DNA of 63,918 bases from the NCBI GenBank assembly GCA_934513685.1, contig CAKSWY010000015.1, forward strand, positions 1 through 63,918, given 5' to 3'. A program made the position numbers and the translations under genes. Numbering within the stretch: the first letter of the stretch is position 1; the number at the start of each line of letters is the position of its first letter. The notes below the pieces were generated by a model. The model was given only the letters and a program-made list of their open reading frames with translations. It did no database searches and was not told the DNA's origin. The DNA is from an uncultured Oscillospiraceae bacterium (GTDB lineage: Bacteria; Bacillota; Clostridia; Oscillospirales; Ruminococcaceae). Below, piece by piece: positions 24,430-32,948 of this stretch.

Positions 24430-24466
24430 TGAAAAGTTTACGGAAAAGTTGACGGGAAAGGTTGAC
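24424..24466. promoter_or_regulatory. Hexamer repeats upstream of birA, candidate operator
   Basis: On the minus strand GTCAAC, GTCAAC and GTAAAC occur at 12-13 base steps, followed by the TTGACC of the -35 box. The GTAAAC/GTCAAC words resemble half sites of BirA operators (TTGTNAAC), here as a direct array instead of a spaced palindrome. Confidence 0.4.
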
Positions 24467-24487
24467 AGAATGCGCAGCCCATAAAAC

Positions 24488-24530
24488 AAAAACGCCATGA
24501 ACGCGGGTTGCGTGCGTTCATGGCGTTTTG
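24488..24530. terminator. Terminator of the hydrogenase operon
   Basis: AAAACGCCATGAACGC / GCGTTCATGGCGTTTT, about 15 bp, with T-runs on both strands; downstream of the minus-strand hydrogenase gene. Confidence 0.9.
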
Positions 24531-24561
24531 AAGTTTTTAAGTGCCAGGCAGAGCGGCAGGC

Positions 24562-26307
24562 TCAGCCCTCTTCGCCGGGCATTTTCCAGCCCCGGTGATC
24601 GGTGTGCAGCAGCTGTTCGGCCAGCTCGCTGTTGGGCTCGCCCAGATAGTCCTCATATAGGGCCTTCACCTGGGGGTTCTCGTGGGAGAAGCGCAGGGGC
24701 TGCACCCGGTCAATGCCGTAGAGCACCTGGCCGCGCTGGTCCGCCAGCTCCCGGTCCTCCATGGAGATGGGCTGGCCGCCGCCGCCCACACAGCCGCCGG
24801 GGCAGGCCATGACCTCCACAAAGTGGTAGTGGGCCCGGCCGGCCAGCAGGTCCTCGATCAGGGCACGGGCCTCGCCCAGGCCGCTGACGGCGGCGCAGTT
24901 CAGGGGCACACCGGCGATGGTGTAGGTGGCTTCCCGCCGGCCCTTGCCGGGGCGCATGGCACGGAAGGCGTCCGGGTCCGGCTCTTCACCGGTAAGGGTG
25001 TAGGCCGCGGTGCGCAGGGCGGCCTCCATCACGCCGCCGGTGGCACCAAAGATGACGCCCGCGCCGGTGAACACGCCCATGGGGCTGTCCAGCCCTTCCT
25101 CCTGTAGGGTCTCGGGGGTGATCTTATCCGCCCGCACCATGCGCACGAACTCCCGGGTGGTGAGGGCCAGATCCACGTCCGGCCCGGCGGCTGTGGCCAT
25201 GGTGGGCAGCTCGCATTCGGCCTTTTTGGCCACACAGGGCATGATGGACACGCAGAAGATCTTCTTCGGGTCCACCCCGATGCGCTGGGCAAACCAGCTC
25301 TTGGTCACGCTGCCAAACATCTGCTGGGGGCTTTTGGCGGTGGAGAGCCGCCCCTGAAGCTGGGGGTACTGGCTCTTCAAAAAGCGCACCCAGCCAGGGC
25401 AGCAGCTGGTGAACATGGGGGCATGGTCCAGCTCACCCTTCTTCAGGCGGGCAATCAGTTCGGCCGATTCCTCCATAATGGTCAGGTCGGCGGAGAAGTT
25501 GGTGTCAAACACATAGTCGAAGCCCAATGCCCGCAGGGCGGCGGCCATCCGGTTGACGGTGGCCAGCTCCCGGGGCAGGCCCAGCGCCTCGCCCCAGGCC
25601 GCCCGCACGGCGGGGGCGATCTGCACCACGGTGATCTTCTCCGGGTCGGCCAGCGCGTCGAAGGCCTTCTGGGTGTCGTCCCGCTCCCGCAGGGCGCCCA
25701 CGGGGCAGTGGGTGATGCACTGGCCGCAGAGGGCACACTCGGAGTCCTTGATGACCCGGTTGTGGGAGACATCGATGGTGGTGCGTCCGCCGGTGCCGGC
25801 CAGGTCCCAGATGTTCAGGCTCTGCACCTTGTCGCAGATCTGGATGCAGCGCATACATTTAATGCACTTCTGGGCGTCCCGATACAGGGGGAAGGTGGTG
25901 GTCCAGGCGGCCCGCTGGCCGGTGGGCAGCTGGGTTTCGTAGGGCACCGAGAGAATGCCCAAGTCGTTGGCGATGGTCTGCAGGCGGCAGTTGCCGCTGC
26001 GCACGCAGGTGGCGCACTTGCAGTCGTGCTGGGAGAGAATCAGCTCCACGTTCACCCGGCGGGTGCTGCGGGCGCGGGGCGAATTGGTGTGCACCACCAT
26101 GCCCTCCCGCACCGGGTTGTTGCAGGCGGTGACCATGGCGTGTTCGCCCTCCACCTCCACACAGCACACCCGGCAGGCGGCGATTTCGTTGATGCCTTTT
26201 AAGTAGCACAGATGGGGGATGCTGATGCCGGCTGTGGCGGCGGCCTCCAGGATGGTGGTGCCCTGAGGCACGGCGACGGCCTGGCCGTTGATCGTGAGGT
26301 TTACCAT
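24562..26307 (-). CDS. [FeFe] hydrogenase catalytic subunit
   Basis: 581 residues. Order of cofactors: an N-terminal [2Fe-2S] domain (Cys34, 45, 48, 62), a His-ligated [4Fe-4S] cluster (His94, Cys98, 101, 107), two ferredoxin-type clusters (CIKCMRCIQIC, CALCGQCITHC), then the H-cluster motifs TSCCPGW, MPCVAKKAE and EVMACPGGCVGGGGQP, all with canonical cysteines. A typical M3-type HydA, soluble, reducing protons or oxidising H2. The start overlaps the end of the upstream fusion gene by 7 bases, so the two form a complex. The partner is not a normal NuoF-like HydB (see next gene). Confidence 0.96.
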   Translation of the reverse strand: MVNLTINGQAVAVPQGTTILEAAATAGISIPHLCYLKGINEIAACRVCCVEVEGEHAMVTACNNPVREGMVVHTNSPRARSTRRVNVELILSQHDCKCATCVRSGNCRLQTIANDLGILSVPYETQLPTGQRAAWTTTFPLYRDAQKCIKCMRCIQICDKVQSLNIWDLAGTGGRTTIDVSHNRVIKDSECALCGQCITHCPVGALRERDDTQKAFDALADPEKITVVQIAPAVRAAWGEALGLPRELATVNRMAAALRALGFDYVFDTNFSADLTIMEESAELIARLKKGELDHAPMFTSCCPGWVRFLKSQYPQLQGRLSTAKSPQQMFGSVTKSWFAQRIGVDPKKIFCVSIMPCVAKKAECELPTMATAAGPDVDLALTTREFVRMVRADKITPETLQEEGLDSPMGVFTGAGVIFGATGGVMEAALRTAAYTLTGEEPDPDAFRAMRPGKGRREATYTIAGVPLNCAAVSGLGEARALIEDLLAGRAHYHFVEVMACPGGCVGGGGQPISMEDRELADQRGQVLYGIDRVQPLRFSHENPQVKALYEDYLGEPNSELAEQLLHTDHRGWKMPGEEG

Positions 26308-28136
26308 TCCGTTTTCCTCCCTCCCTTAAAGATGCCGTAGCCGAAGTGGTCACACCGCAGGCAGCGGCTGGCCTCCTGCTGAGCCTCTTCGTCGCTCATG
26401 CCCAGCTTGACCAGCTCAAAGTCGTACTTGCAGTCGGTCAGGCTCCGGTTGGTCAGGTTCACGCGGCCGCAGGGGGGCGTGTTGGTCAGGTGGGCGGGCG
26501 GAATCTCCACGTCACAGCGAATCTTGTGGGTGTAGCCCAGGAAGGCATCGATGTTGTCGGCGGCCACCTTGCCTGCGGCCACCGCCCGGATAACGGTGGC
26601 GGGACCGGACACCGCGTCGCCGCCCGCAAACACGTTCTTCACGCCGGGCACGGCGCTGGTCAGGTCTGCCAGAATGGTGCCCCGGTGGGTGGCCACGCCG
26701 ATGGCCTCGAAGGGCTGGGCCTCAATGGACTGGCCGATGGCCACGATGATGTAATCACAGGGGATGCGCTGGGGCGGGCAGTTGGCCTTTACCGGGGAGG
26801 GGCGGCCGTCCCGCCCGTAGGGGCCGATGTGCTGGGGCTGGGTCCACAGAGCGGCCACCTTGCCCTCCTCGTCCGCCTCAATGCGGCTGGGGGCCTGCAG
26901 GGGCAGAATCTGGCAGCCCTCGCCGATGGCCTCCTCGATCTCCTCCGCCAGGGCGGTCATGTCCTCAATGCGGCGGCGGTACACACAGGTCACGCTGGCC
27001 GCGCCCAGGCGCTGGGCGGTGCGGGTGGCGTCCATGGAGACGTTGCCGCCGCCGATGACGCAGACCCGCTTGCCCGCAAAGTCCGGCGCGCGGCCCTCGC
27101 CGATGCTGCGCAGCATCTCCACGGCGCTGAGCACGCCCACGGAGCCTTCGCCCTCAATGCCGAGCTTTTTATCGCCGGAAGCGCCGATGGACAGATACAC
27201 CGCGTCGTACTGCTTCTGGATGTCGGCCATGGATACGTCCTGCCCGACGGCCACGCCGGTGCGCACCTGCACCCCGGCGGAGAGAATGAAGTTGATGTCC
27301 CGGTCCAGCACGTTCTGGGGCAGGCGATAGTCCGGAATGCCGTACCGAAGCATACCGCCCAGCTTGGGCAGTTTGTCGTATACGGTGACCGAATGGCCCA
27401 TCAGAGAGAGATAATAGGCCGCGGTCAGGCCGCCGGGGCCGCCGCCGATGACGGCGATCTGCTTGCCGGTGGCCTCGGCCCGCTGGGGCGGCTCCATGGG
27501 GGAGGCGTGATCCACCGCATACCGCTTCAGGCCGCAGATGTTCACGGCATCGTCCACCATGCGGCGGCGGCAGTGGTTCTCACAGGGGTGCTCGCACACA
27601 TAGGCGCAGGTGAAGGGGAAGGGGTTGTCCTTGCGGATGAGGCGCACGGCGTCGTCGTAGCGGCCGGCCCGCACCAGTGAGATGTAGCCGGGAATGTCCA
27701 CATGGGCCGGGCACACCGAGACGCAGGGCACCGGGTGGCCCAGGCTGCAGATGCAGCGGCCGTACAGCACGTGCTCTTCGTAGTCCTCCCGGAAGCCGCG
27801 CACCCCCTTCAGTACCATGTGAGCGGCCTCGTAGCCGATGGCGCAGTCCGCCGAGTCGGCGATGACCTGGGCGGTGCGCTCGATCAGGTCAATGGTTTCC
27901 AGGGTGGCGGTGCGGTCCAGCACGCTCTCGATCAGAACGGCCAGCTGGCCCAGACCCACCCGGCAGGGTACGCATTTGCCGCAGGTCTGCGCGTGGGAAA
28001 GGCGCACGAAGTTCAGCGCCATATCCACCGGGCACAGCCCCGGCGAAGAGGCGTTGATGCGTCTGCCCATCTCCCGGTAGAGGCCGTTCAGAACGATCTG
28101 GGCCTGGCCGGGATGTTCAATGGAAAGTCGGCTCAA
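26301..28136 (-). CDS. NuoF-FeS / GltD-like fusion flavoprotein, hydrogenase partner
   Basis: 611 residues from a TTG at 28136 behind GGGGGAA; the longer ATG reading has no ribosome site. Residues about 35-115 match the C-terminal iron-sulfur segment of NuoF (H-A-Q-T-C-G-K-C-V-P-C-R-V-G), without the FMN/NADH-binding core. The rest is a glutamate-synthase small-subunit-like module: Cys-rich N-part (C-E-H-P-C-E-N-H-C), an FAD site IAVIGGGPGGLTAAYY, an NAD(P) site VCVIGGGNVSMDATRTA, and a C-terminal AGGD FAD segment. It probably passes electrons between NAD(P)H and the hydrogenase; glutamate-synthase-linked hydrogenases are placed in group A2 of HydDB. Confidence 0.88.
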   Translation of the reverse strand: MSRLSIEHPGQAQIVLNGLYREMGRRINASSPGLCPVDMALNFVRLSHAQTCGKCVPCRVGLGQLAVLIESVLDRTATLETIDLIERTAQVIADSADCAIGYEAAHMVLKGVRGFREDYEEHVLYGRCICSLGHPVPCVSVCPAHVDIPGYISLVRAGRYDDAVRLIRKDNPFPFTCAYVCEHPCENHCRRRMVDDAVNICGLKRYAVDHASPMEPPQRAEATGKQIAVIGGGPGGLTAAYYLSLMGHSVTVYDKLPKLGGMLRYGIPDYRLPQNVLDRDINFILSAGVQVRTGVAVGQDVSMADIQKQYDAVYLSIGASGDKKLGIEGEGSVGVLSAVEMLRSIGEGRAPDFAGKRVCVIGGGNVSMDATRTAQRLGAASVTCVYRRRIEDMTALAEEIEEAIGEGCQILPLQAPSRIEADEEGKVAALWTQPQHIGPYGRDGRPSPVKANCPPQRIPCDYIIVAIGQSIEAQPFEAIGVATHRGTILADLTSAVPGVKNVFAGGDAVSGPATVIRAVAAGKVAADNIDAFLGYTHKIRCDVEIPPAHLTNTPPCGRVNLTNRSLTDCKYDFELVKLGMSDEEAQQEASRCLRCDHFGYGIFKGGRKTEW

Positions 28137-28325
28137 AAAAATTCCCCCTTTGGTTCTGCCGCAAAACGGCAGGCAGTTCGGGCAAAGGCCCGTGCAAACA
28201 GGCGGCGTGGAGGCGAAGGCACACGCAGAATCTGAGCGCGGACGGATTTGGGCACACCGAACGGAAAAAAGCGCCTGCAGATTTTGAAAATGCGCGGCCG
28301 GATGCAGCCGACACGCCTTTTTATC

Positions 28326-28355
28326 ATTATAAAACAAAAGTGCATACAGGGTCAA
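28326..28355 (-). promoter_or_regulatory. Promoter of the hydrogenase operon
   Basis: Minus-strand TTGACC, 18-base spacer, TATAAT, about 190 bases before the TTG start. The leader is GC-rich without an obvious known riboswitch. Confidence 0.75.
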
Positions 28356-28406
28356 GAAAAGTGCATGAGCCGGGGAGAAAAATGGGAAATATCCGGAAAA
28401 GTGGGC

Positions 28407-28448
28407 AAAAAAATCCGCCGCTCTGCCGAGGGAAAGGCAGAGCGGCGG
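28407..28448 (-). terminator. Terminator of the 28.5-37.7 kb operon
   Basis: Minus-strand CCGCCGCTCTGCC / GGCAGAGCGGCGG (13 bp) followed by ATTTTTTT, 65 bases after the amidohydrolase stop. Confidence 0.92.
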
Positions 28449-28512
28449 GGGAAAAGCGGCCCAGCAGCGAACGAAGGAAAATGCTGTGCCGCAAAACGCG
28501 GCCAAAAATGAA

Positions 28513-29721
28513 TTATTGGGCGCCGGGGCCGGGCTTGCAGGGTTTGCCGTCCTTCCAGGTCTGGATCACATGGGCCAGGCCCTCCAGAGACTGAGTCAGG
28601 TCGCCGTCAAAGGCGGCGAAGTTGGCCAGGCGGCCCACTTCCAGCAGGCCCATGTCGCTGCGGCCCGCGATCTGGGCGTTCACGCCCAGCGCGTGGCCCA
28701 AGGCCTCCACGGGGCCTTCGCCCAGAGTCTCGCCGATCATGGCGATCTCGTCCCGCAGGGTGCCGGCAGTGTCGGTGCCCGCGCCGATGAGAATGCCGGC
28801 CTGCTTGGCCCAGCGCATGCCCTGTTCCTGCTTGCTGAACACGCGCTCCTGAAGCATATCCCAGTATTTGGCGTTGGGGCCGGCCTTGGCGGCGCCGCGG
28901 ATGCCGGTCATGGTGGGGTTCAGGTGGGTGCCCCGGCGGGCCATCTCCTCAATCAGGTCCTCGGTCATCATGCAGCCATGCTCAATGTTGTCAATGCCGG
29001 CGAACACGGCCCGGCGGATGCCCTCGTTGGAGTAGGCGTGAATGGCGCAGGCCCGGCCCAGGTCGTGGGCGGCCTCAGCACCGGCGGTCAGCTCCTCCAG
29101 GGTGAACTGGGGAATGCTGGGGTCCTCATGGGGGAAGTGCTCCAGGCCGCCGCTGCCCATGAACTTGATCACATCGGCGCCCTTGTTCACCTGAATGCGC
29201 ACGGCCCGGCGCACGGCGTCGGCACCGTCGCATTCCATGCTCTGGCGGTAGCAGTGGCCGCCGGTGATGCTCAGGGACATGCCGCAGCTGCTGATGTAGG
29301 GGCCCTGCACCACGCCGTCGTCAATGGCGCGGCGCAGCTCAATGCAGGTGTAGCCGGTCAGGCCCTGATCCCGCACATAGGTGATGCCCTCATCGGTGAG
29401 GTAGTGCATCATGTTGTTGTAGCTGTGCAGAATGAGGTAGGTCTGGTCATGGGCCATCAGCTCGGTGGCGCACTGGCCGAAGGTTTTGCCCGGGGCCGGG
29501 AAGCGCAGGCTCTTGCGGCTGATGTGGTCATGAATGTTCATCAGGCCGGGGGTCAGCGTGGCGCTGCCCAGCTCCACGGTGCAGTCCGGCGTGGCTTCGG
29601 CGGGCTGCTTGTCGGTCACGCAGGTGATGTATTTTCCCTCAAAGCCCACCCAGGCAGGCGAGATGACGGTATGGCCATCGCCCACGATGGCGCGCTGGGC
29701 ATGAAGCCAGGTCTGTTTCAT
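28513..29721 (-). CDS. Metal-dependent amidohydrolase
   Basis: 402 residues. The His-x-His metal motif is at 64-66 (MNIHDHIS), the probable carboxylated Lys in A-D-V-I-K-F-M-G-S-G-G, then A-I-H-A-Y-S and N-I-E-H-G metal His residues, and G-T-D-T-A-G with the catalytic Asp. This is the imidazolonepropionase/prolidase-like (Xaa-Pro or cyclic amide) branch of the amidohydrolase superfamily. Cytoplasmic. As the last gene of an operon with an M20 hydrolase and a peptide-type importer, it likely opens a ring or cleaves an N-acyl bond of the imported compound. Confidence 0.88.
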   Translation of the reverse strand: MKQTWLHAQRAIVGDGHTVISPAWVGFEGKYITCVTDKQPAEATPDCTVELGSATLTPGLMNIHDHISRKSLRFPAPGKTFGQCATELMAHDQTYLILHSYNNMMHYLTDEGITYVRDQGLTGYTCIELRRAIDDGVVQGPYISSCGMSLSITGGHCYRQSMECDGADAVRRAVRIQVNKGADVIKFMGSGGLEHFPHEDPSIPQFTLEELTAGAEAAHDLGRACAIHAYSNEGIRRAVFAGIDNIEHGCMMTEDLIEEMARRGTHLNPTMTGIRGAAKAGPNAKYWDMLQERVFSKQEQGMRWAKQAGILIGAGTDTAGTLRDEIAMIGETLGEGPVEALGHALGVNAQIAGRSDMGLLEVGRLANFAAFDGDLTQSLEGLAHVIQTWKDGKPCKPGPGAQ

Positions 29722-29768
29722 AATGTTTTGCTCCTCTCTGACAGGGAAATTCAGCGTGTGGTGCTGCC

Positions 29769-30803
29769 TCAGTATTTTTCAACGGACTCTCGGAAGGCGC
29801 GCAGCTCACCGGGCTGAACCTTGGGCGAAACGCTGCACTCAGGTGCCATGATGAAGGGGGTGTTCTTCATCTCCGTGATGGTTTTGCGACACATATGGTC
29901 GATGATGATGCTCTTGCCCTGACCGAAGGGGCGCTCGTCACAGCCGCCCATGGGGGTTTTGCCAGCCAGCCATTCGCTGCTGCCCAGCATGGGCGGGTTG
30001 CCTGGGGCGCTGGCGGCCCAGTGGATGACCTGGCAGGGGTAATCCACAAAGCGCTCAGGGTTGCCGTAAATGCCGCAGGTGTGCACCAGGTTGGGCAGGT
30101 CGCGGATGGGCTCCATGGCGATCAGGTCGTAGGGCTTGCAGAACTCGTTCCACTCATCCAGCGTAAAGTAGCCGGTGCGGGCCATGCCCAGAGCCGCGTA
30201 GAACACGCCGGTCACGCCGGCTTCCTTCATGCGCTGGTTGTACTTGGCCATGGTGTTGGCGATGTTCTTCAGGGCCTTGTGCACCTCGGTGGGATGCTCC
30301 AGACACAGGCGGATCAGGCTGCTCTCCTCGCGGGGGGATTCCCGATAGCGGCCGATACTGCGGTAGCCGCACAGGTTCAGCAGAATGCCGATGGGGGTGA
30401 AGGCACCGGCAAACACCGGCACATCCGGGCCGACGCCCTCCACCACCAGGCGTGCAGTTTCATACTGTTCGGCCCAGATGGGTTCGTCGCCGGTCATCTC
30501 GCCCACCTTTTCCAGATCACGGTAATCGTGGATCAGGTTGGAGGTGCGGGTGGGCACCACGTCGTTGTAATGCTCGTAGTCGTAGGTGTTGCCCCAGGCC
30601 TCGTAATAGTAGACGGCGCGGGGGTTCATCTTCACGAAATCCCAGTCATATTCCTGCTGGAATTTCAGGAACGTATCGGCCATCACCTTGGCGCCGCTGT
30701 GTTCGAATTCCGGGAAATGATGGTAGCAGGTGATGGGCGGCCGGTCGGCCAGTTCGCCGTGCAGAACGGCCTCGACACGCTGCTTTTTGGTCCAGTTGCT
30801 CAT
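29769..30803 (-). CDS. UroD/MtaA-family protein, probable methyltransferase-like
   Basis: 344 residues of the uroporphyrinogen decarboxylase superfamily. The R-Q-A-G-R decarboxylase motif of HemE is absent. Instead LVHTCGIYG (H-x-C, about residues 240-242) and a later M-G-G-C-D (Cys about 286) match the zinc-ligand arrangement of MtaA/MtbA-type cobamide:thiol methyltransferases. No corrinoid protein gene is adjacent. It probably transfers or removes a methyl group in the pathway encoded by this operon. Substrate and acceptor are unknown. Confidence 0.8.
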   Translation of the reverse strand: MSNWTKKQRVEAVLHGELADRPPITCYHHFPEFEHSGAKVMADTFLKFQQEYDWDFVKMNPRAVYYYEAWGNTYDYEHYNDVVPTRTSNLIHDYRDLEKVGEMTGDEPIWAEQYETARLVVEGVGPDVPVFAGAFTPIGILLNLCGYRSIGRYRESPREESSLIRLCLEHPTEVHKALKNIANTMAKYNQRMKEAGVTGVFYAALGMARTGYFTLDEWNEFCKPYDLIAMEPIRDLPNLVHTCGIYGNPERFVDYPCQVIHWAASAPGNPPMLGSSEWLAGKTPMGGCDERPFGQGKSIIIDHMCRKTITEMKNTPFIMAPECSVSPKVQPGELRAFRESVEKY

Positions 30804-30995
30804 AGTTGCTGACTTCCTTTCTGGTTAAAGGCAGGCGAAACGCGACCGGAACAAAGGGGCCGCATCTCTTGATTTACGCATGATTTGCTGTGATTCACAA
30901 CAAAAACAACAATGAAAAACCTGTGCATAAGAGCGCACAGAACCCACACGGCAAAGGCCGTATGGGGTGCGGCTGTGCAGCCGGAAACAGGGGGC

Positions 30996-31961
30996 TTACT
31001 CGTACAGGAAGCAGGCCACCTGGTGGCCGCCGCCAACGTCCTTCAGCGTGGGAATGCCCTGGGTGCACCGGGCGCTGGCCATGGGGCAGCGGGGGGCAAA
31101 GCGACAGGCGTTGGGCGGGTCGATGGGGGAGGAGATCTCGCCGGTCAGGGGCTGGATCTCCCGCTTTTTCTTCAGGCTGGGCACGGGAATCGCCGAGAGC
31201 AGCGCCTTGGTGTAGGGGTGCTGCGGCTGCTCAAACAGCTCCACAGCAGGGGCCTTTTCCACAATCTGGCCCAGGTACATCACCGCGATCTCATCGGCCA
31301 GATGGTTGACCACCGAGAGGTTGTGGGTGATAAAGATGTAGGTCAGGTCCATCTGCTCCTGCAGGTCCTGCATCAGGTTCAGGATCTGGGCCTGAATGGA
31401 CACGTCCAGTGCACTGACCGGCTCATCGCAGACGATGAAGGAGGGATTCAGCGCCAGGGCGCGGGCGATGCCCACACGCTGGCGGCGGCCGCCGTCCAGC
31501 TCATGGGGGTAGCTGTTTACCAGCCGCTGGGAGAGGCCCACGGTCTCCATCAGCTCGTTGACCCGTTGCTCCCGCTCGGCGGCGTTGGCGCACAGCTTGT
31601 GCAGCTTCAGCGGCTCGGCAATGATGTCGCTGATGGTCATGCGGGCGTTCAGGGAGGAGTAGGGGTCCTGGAAGATGATCTGCATCCGGCGGCGCATCTG
31701 GCGCAGCTGCTTTTTGTCCAGGGCCAGCACGTCCTGCCCTTCAAAGGTCACCTGGCCGCTGGTGGGCTCGATGAGCCGAAGAATGGCCCGGCCGGTGGTG
31801 GACTTGCCGCAGCCGCTCTCGCCCACCACGCCCAGGGTCTTGCCCTTATCAATGGTAAAGGAAACATCGTCCACTGCGTGGAGCATTCCCTTGGGGGTCT
31901 TGAAGTATTTTTTCAGGTGGCTGACCTGAAGAATGGGTTCCTGTTGGGTCATGCGCTTCAC
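30996..31961 (-). CDS. Peptide-type ABC transporter ATPase (DppF/OppF-like)
   Basis: 321 residues. Walker A VVGESGCGKSTTGRAI, signature E-L-D-G-G-R-R-Q-R-V, Walker B F-I-V-C-D-E-P-V-S-A-L-D, and the C-terminal oligopeptide/nickel extension with CRFAPRCPMASARC. The signature Ser is replaced by Asp (LDGGRRQR) where S-G-G-x-x-Q-R is usual. ATGA overlap with the preceding ATPase. Confidence 0.93.
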   Translation of the reverse strand: MKRMTQQEPILQVSHLKKYFKTPKGMLHAVDDVSFTIDKGKTLGVVGESGCGKSTTGRAILRLIEPTSGQVTFEGQDVLALDKKQLRQMRRRMQIIFQDPYSSLNARMTISDIIAEPLKLHKLCANAAEREQRVNELMETVGLSQRLVNSYPHELDGGRRQRVGIARALALNPSFIVCDEPVSALDVSIQAQILNLMQDLQEQMDLTYIFITHNLSVVNHLADEIAVMYLGQIVEKAPAVELFEQPQHPYTKALLSAIPVPSLKKKREIQPLTGEISSPIDPPNACRFAPRCPMASARCTQGIPTLKDVGGGHQVACFLYE

Positions 31962-32935
31962 TCTCCCTTCTCAAACAGGGTGCAGCAGACGTAATGGGTG
32001 TCACTCAGCTGGGTGCGGCGGGGCAGGGCCGCCTGGCAGGCGGGGGTCGCCTTGCTGCACCGGGGGGCAAAGGGGCAGCCCGCGGGCAGGTTGGTGGGGT
32101 CGGGCATCAGGCCGTGAATGGGCACCAGACGGTGGGTGCGGGCGTCGATGTTGGGAATGGAGTTGAACAGGCCCTCCGTGTAAGGATGGGCAGTGTGCTC
32201 AAATACATCCTCCAAGGTGCCGTGTTCCACCACGCGCCCGGCGTACATCACTGAGACTTCATCGCACACCTCGGCCACAATGCCCAGGTCGTGGGTGATC
32301 ATCAGCATGGCGGTGTTGTACTTGGCCTTCAGTTCCTTCATCAGCTTCAGCACCTGGGCCTGAATGGTCACATCCAGGGCGGTGGTGGGCTCGTCGGCAA
32401 TCAGCAGCATGGGGTTGCAGGCCAGGGCCATGGCAATGACCACGCGCTGCTTCATGCCGCCGGAGAACTGATGGGGGTAATCTTTTCCGCGGGAGGCGGG
32501 AATGCCCACCAGCTCCAGCATTTCGCCCGCCTTCTTTTCGGCCTCCTGCAGGCTGATCTTATCGTGCAGCAGGTAGACCTCGGCGATCTGCTCGCCCACC
32601 GGCAGCACTGGGTTCAGGCTGGTCATGGGGTCCTGGAAGATCATGCTCACCTGCGAGCCGCGCAGCTTTTCCATCTCCTGCTTTCCGGCGGTGAGGATGT
32701 TGGTGTCGCCCAGGCGGATGCTGCCGCCGGTGATCACCCCCGGGGGATCGGGAATCAGCCGCAGGATCGAGAGGGCGGTGGTAGTTTTGCCGGCACCGGT
32801 TTCACCCACAAGGCCCAGGGTTTTGCCGCGCTGCAGCTGAAGGTCCATGTGGTTGACCGCCTTCACAACGCCGTCGTCGGTGCGGAACTCCACACTTAAA
32901 TCCTGGATCTCCAGCAAATATTCCGTATTGTTCAT
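31958..32935 (-). CDS. Peptide-type ABC transporter ATPase (DppD/OppD-like)
   Basis: 325 residues. Walker A LVGETGAGKTTTALSI, signature FSGGMKQRV, Walker B L-L-I-A-D-E-P-T-T-A-L-D, and the C-terminal CPFAPRCSKATPAC region. It forms the ATPase heterodimer with the next gene. Starts 14 bases after the DppC-like permease stop. Confidence 0.94.
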   Translation of the reverse strand: MNNTEYLLEIQDLSVEFRTDDGVVKAVNHMDLQLQRGKTLGLVGETGAGKTTTALSILRLIPDPPGVITGGSIRLGDTNILTAGKQEMEKLRGSQVSMIFQDPMTSLNPVLPVGEQIAEVYLLHDKISLQEAEKKAGEMLELVGIPASRGKDYPHQFSGGMKQRVVIAMALACNPMLLIADEPTTALDVTIQAQVLKLMKELKAKYNTAMLMITHDLGIVAEVCDEVSVMYAGRVVEHGTLEDVFEHTAHPYTEGLFNSIPNIDARTHRLVPIHGLMPDPTNLPAGCPFAPRCSKATPACQAALPRRTQLSDTHYVCCTLFEKGE

Positions 32936-32948
32936 GGCGTTTACCTCA

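Noticed and set aside
26301..28505. A 734-residue version of the fusion flavoprotein starting at 28505
   Set aside because: The extra 123 residues cross the promoter and a terminator and lack homology; the TTG at 28136 has a ribosome site and fits the family.
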